From Candidatus Thorarchaeota archaeon (GTDB taxonomy: Archaea; Asgardarchaeota; Thorarchaeia; Thorarchaeales; Thorarchaeaceae): 8,592 nucleotides of DNA. Where the stretch lies: NCBI GenBank assembly GCA_020355105.1, contig CP070658.1:2007990-2016581 (forward strand), given 5' to 3'. This document shows, in pieces, positions 6,546 to 8,592 of this stretch. The notes beneath the pieces were generated by a model. The model was given only the letters and a program-made list of their open reading frames with translations. It was not told the origin of the DNA and ran no database searches. Position numbers and translations under genes: made by a program. Each line of letters opens with the position of its first letter. Within the stretch, counting starts at the first letter, position 1.

Positions 6546-7193
6546 TCATCTGTACTTCTTGACGACGTGGATGAACCTCTTCACGTTGTCTGTTATCACT
6601 TCGAAGCGACCTTCTTTGATTGCTGTCTTGTCAGTGATAGCACTTCCGACCCCCAGTGCAAACGAACCTACCTCCAGAAGGGGTCCGGCAGTGTCGAGAT
6701 TCACGCCGCCGGTTGGCACAAGCGGAATGTGAGGAAGCGGAGCTCTCACCGCCTTGATATATGCTGCACCGCCAAGGTTGCCGCAAGGAAACACCTTCAC
6801 GGCATCAGCACCCAGATTGTGCGCGTCGAGAATCTCAGAGGGCGTCATTGCACCCGGTATGCATGGCTTCGAGTGTTTCTGAGCCGCCTTGATCAGTTCT
6901 TCAGAGTAGCCTGGACTGACTATGAATTCACTCCCTGCTTCCACTGCTTCATTCACCATCTCAGCGTTCAAAACGGTCCCAGTCCCGACGAGGACTTTGT
7001 CACCAAGTTCTTGGGATAGCTTTCGAACAACGTCGGTGGCTCCTGGCACGCTGAAAGTGACTTCTATAATGCTGACTCCTCCTGTGATGAAGGCCTCCGC
7101 CACCCTAAATGCAGTTTCAGTAGAGTCCACCCTAATGATAGGGATGAGACCTGTTTGATATATCAAATCCATGGCCTTCTTCTTGTTCCACAT
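6546..7193 (-). CDS. eda: KDPG/KHG aldolase (2-keto-3-deoxy-6-phosphogluconate aldolase), class I
   Basis: This enzyme cleaves KDPG to pyruvate and glyceraldehyde 3-phosphate, the last step of the Entner-Doudoroff route. The 215-residue protein is a TIM barrel of the bacterial Eda family. Visible residues are Arg21 in IIRVD, the general acid/base Glu44 in IIEVTF, Thr72 in GTGT, VSPG at 92-95, PGAMTPSE at 113-120, the Schiff-base Lys133 in AVKVFP, and the phosphate-binding PTGGVN at 160-165. The segment after Glu44 reads VTFSVP, as in the Thermotoga enzyme, where E. coli has an arginine, so the exact substrate (KDPG, its galacto epimer, or ketohydroxyglutarate) is not fixed. Many archaea use an unrelated KdgA instead. 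The gene starts 11 bases after the kdgK stop, with AGGTG eight bases before its ATG, so the two are cotranscribed. It converges with serC across a 39-base gap with no clear terminator. Confidence 0.93.
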   Translation of the reverse strand: MWNKKKAMDLIYQTGLIPIIRVDSTETAFRVAEAFITGGVSIIEVTFSVPGATDVVRKLSQELGDKVLVGTGTVLNAEMVNEAVEAGSEFIVSPGYSEELIKAAQKHSKPCIPGAMTPSEILDAHNLGADAVKVFPCGNLGGAAYIKAVRAPLPHIPLVPTGGVNLDTAGPLLEVGSFALGVGSAITDKTAIKEGRFEVITDNVKRFIHVVKKYR

Positions 7194-7204
7194 CAGGATC
7201 GCAC

Positions 7205-8200
7205 CTACCTGTCTATTCGTAGACCCCTCTCACGACCTTTGATCAGTTTCTCGACCTCCGTCTTGTATACGAACGCCAGGTCTCCAGGAACAGAGTGTTT
7301 CAGAGCTGAGAATGCTGAACCGAAGTCAACGGCCTTTTGCAGGTCTTTGAGAACTAGATAGCCGTAAATGAACCCCGCGCTGCACGAGTCACCTCCTCCG
7401 AGGCGATCCACAACCTCAACATCGTAGGTTGGACTTCTGAATACCTTCCCGTCAGAGTAGGCAAAGACTGACCATTTGTTTTGCCAGACGGAGGGAGTTT
7501 CACGTAGAGTGATGATAACGACCTCGAAGCCGAACTTGTCAGTCAGTTTCTTTGCCACGTCCTCATAGTCCTTTCCCTCAATCCCATAAACTACCTTAGT
7601 GTCTTCTTCTGTGGTGATCAGAATATCAATGAACTCTGATGCGGGCTCTGTGAACCTATTCGCTTCGTCAGGTGACCACAACTTGCCTCTGTAGTTCACA
7701 TCGTACGATACCTTGCATCCTTCCTCCTGCGCGACCTCTAACACTTCGTTGGTGGATTCTGCACAGGACTTGCTGAGAGCTGGCGTGATTCCGCTAGTGT
7801 GAAACAGCTTCGTGCCGCCAAGTATATCCTTCCATGGAAACTCTCCCGGTCTTGTCTTGCTGACAGCTGACTCCCTACGATCGTAGATGACTCTGTTGGT
7901 TCTTGGTGCTGCTCCGAATTCCACGAAGTATACTCCGCATCTGCTCTCGGAATCCCAGAGTATGTGGGAAGTATCGACTCCATGTTCTCGGGCCTTGTTT
8001 CTGATGAAATGACCAATGGAGTTGTCACCCAGCTTGGTGACATATGCCGAATCCAGTCCTAGTCTGGCACATGCGACGGCCACATTCATCTCTGCTCCAC
8101 CTGCATGAGCGTCGAAGCTTGTTGTCTGTTCGAACCTCATGAAGTTCGGTGGTGAGAGGCGGAGCATCACTTCACCAAAAGTAACTACATCATATCCCAT
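7205..8200 (-). CDS. kdgK: 2-keto-3-deoxygluconate kinase, PfkB family
   Basis: The enzyme phosphorylates 2-keto-3-deoxygluconate (KDG) to KDPG using ATP. Numbering from the ATG at 8200 (331 residues), the first PfkB signature lies at about 33-48 (AGGAEMNVAVACARLG). SYDVNYRGKLW at 165-175 is the DxNxRxxLW motif typical of KDG kinases. The second PfkB signature is DRLGGGDSCSAGF at 265-277, with catalytic Asp271. LKHSVPGD near 300 is also usual in this subgroup. I chose the ATG because AGGTG lies six bases before it. A GTG at 8209 would add three residues but has no site of its own. The product is the direct substrate of the aldolase encoded 11 bases downstream. Sugar kinases of this family vary in specificity, but the adjacent aldolase makes KDG the best guess. 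A related sugar acid such as 2-keto-3-deoxygalactonate is possible. Confidence 0.9.
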   Translation of the reverse strand: MGYDVVTFGEVMLRLSPPNFMRFEQTTSFDAHAGGAEMNVAVACARLGLDSAYVTKLGDNSIGHFIRNKAREHGVDTSHILWDSESRCGVYFVEFGAAPRTNRVIYDRRESAVSKTRPGEFPWKDILGGTKLFHTSGITPALSKSCAESTNEVLEVAQEEGCKVSYDVNYRGKLWSPDEANRFTEPASEFIDILITTEEDTKVVYGIEGKDYEDVAKKLTDKFGFEVVIITLRETPSVWQNKWSVFAYSDGKVFRSPTYDVEVVDRLGGGDSCSAGFIYGYLVLKDLQKAVDFGSAFSALKHSVPGDLAFVYKTEVEKLIKGRERGLRIDR

Positions 8201-8249
8201 TGGGCACACCTTGGAGGTCAGTTGACAGGATTGAACTTGAATGGCCTGA

Positions 8250-8258
8250 ATGTTAAAT
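8250..8258 (-). promoter_or_regulatory. Possible TATA box for kdgK-eda
   Basis: In the 64-base gap between the glycyl radical enzyme and kdgK the minus strand reads ATTTAACAT, about 54 bases before the kdgK ATG at 8200. Its position would give a leader of about 28 bases. The genes could also be read through from upstream, so this may be a secondary promoter. Confidence 0.3.
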
Positions 8259-8264
8259 CTGTCG

Positions 8265-8592
8265 TCATAGACCCTTCAATAAACTGCTTCTTGAGAACTC
8301 TGTGCGTGCTATGACCTCGTCTTGTACAAATGGATCAAGCTCAATGAAGTAAGCACTATAGCCAGCCACTCTCACGATGAGGTCTCTGTGTTGGAGCGGG
8401 TTGACCTTGGCATCCTCTAGGGTTTCCTTGTCGACAACATTGAATTGAACGTGAAGGCCACCCAACTCAAAGTAGCCCTCAATCAGACTGATGAACTTCC
8501 TACGGCTCGCTTCGTTCTCAAAGTAGTCAGGAGTGAACTTCATGTTGTACAGTGTCCCATTGTAACAGAGTCTGTGATCAAGCCGTGCCACA
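8265..8592 (-). CDS. Glycyl radical enzyme, C-terminal end (5' part beyond the window)
   Basis: Only the last 108 residues are present. They hold the glycyl radical domain: NGTLYNMKFTPDYF, then GYFELGGLHVQFNVVDKETL, then the radical motif RVAGYSAYF, with the radical glycine encoded at 8361-8363, and an ending DEVIARTEF. These features are shared by the pyruvate formate-lyase superfamily. The RVAGYSAYF version is usual for the dehydratases and lyases (glycerol, propanediol, hydroxyproline, choline, isethionate enzymes) rather than pyruvate formate-lyase itself, which typically has RVSGYAVRF. The catalytic Cys and Glu that would tell the substrate lie outside the window. The visible frame continues to the edge, and the GTG at 8591 is an internal valine codon, not a start. 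The enzyme needs a radical-SAM activase, which is not in the window. It is followed by kdgK and eda, so a sugar or sugar-acid substrate is an inference. Such enzymes work only without oxygen. Confidence 0.92.
   Translation of the reverse strand, partial: VARLDHRLCYNGTLYNMKFTPDYFENEASRRKFISLIEGYFELGGLHVQFNVVDKETLEDAKVNPLQHRDLIVRVAGYSAYFIELDPFVQDEVIARTEFSRSSLLKGL

Noticed and set aside
6567..7019. A 150-codon plus-strand frame opposite the aldolase gene.
   Set aside because: It is the antisense shadow of a well-conserved aldolase with all catalytic residues, and its own translation resembles no family.
8265..8592. Pyruvate formate-lyase as the identity of the right-edge enzyme.
   Set aside because: The radical motif RVAGYSAYF and the surrounding GGLHVQFNVV fit the dehydratase/lyase branch better than the RVSGYAVRF of pyruvate formate-lyase, and the context is sugar-acid breakdown.

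Overview
This window reads as a piece of an archaeal chromosome. The main clues are a zinc-ribbon protein of the archaeal TFS/RpoM (RPB9-like) group, A/T-rich TATA-like boxes about 40 to 115 bases upstream of start codons, GGTG/GGAG-type ribosome binding sites, and dense gene packing with no mobile elements. Base composition is near 50% GC by eye. The mix of archaeal information-processing genes with bacterial-type metabolic genes (Eda-type aldolase, glycyl radical enzyme) would fit an anaerobic Asgard archaeon such as a thorarchaeon, but that placement is a guess.

Left block, minus strand, 1-3892: an unrecognised large protein running off the left edge (1-1403); an unrecognised 160-residue protein (1545-2027) with its own TATA-like box; an O6-alkylguanine-DNA alkyltransferase (2089-2634) whose 5' end overlaps an alpha/alpha-toroid prenyltransferase/terpene-cyclase-like repeat protein (2616-3497); and a short TFS-like protein that keeps only the N-terminal zinc ribbon (3632-3892).

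Centre, plus strand, 4083-6506: a two-gene unit divergent from the zinc-ribbon gene. It holds a DUF1015/COG4198 protein and phosphoserine aminotransferase SerC, joined so tightly that the SerC ribosome binding site overlaps the DUF1015 stop codon. This is a serine biosynthesis locus.

Right block, minus strand, 6546-8592: the C-terminal end of a glycyl radical enzyme with its radical-glycine motif, then a 2-keto-3-deoxygluconate kinase of the PfkB family, then an Eda-type KDPG/KHG aldolase 11 bases after it. The last two steps turn KDG into pyruvate and glyceraldehyde 3-phosphate. The glycyl radical enzyme just upstream suggests an oxygen-sensitive sugar or sugar-acid pathway feeding them. The SerC and aldolase genes converge on a 39-base gap.

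I saw no RNA genes, CRISPR, insertion sequences or long repeats, and no gene-free stretch longer than about 190 bases. The most notable points are the glycyl-radical/KDG/KDPG cluster, the DUF1015-SerC pair with its DGHHR motif, the single-ribbon TFS-like protein, and the large unrecognised protein at the left edge.
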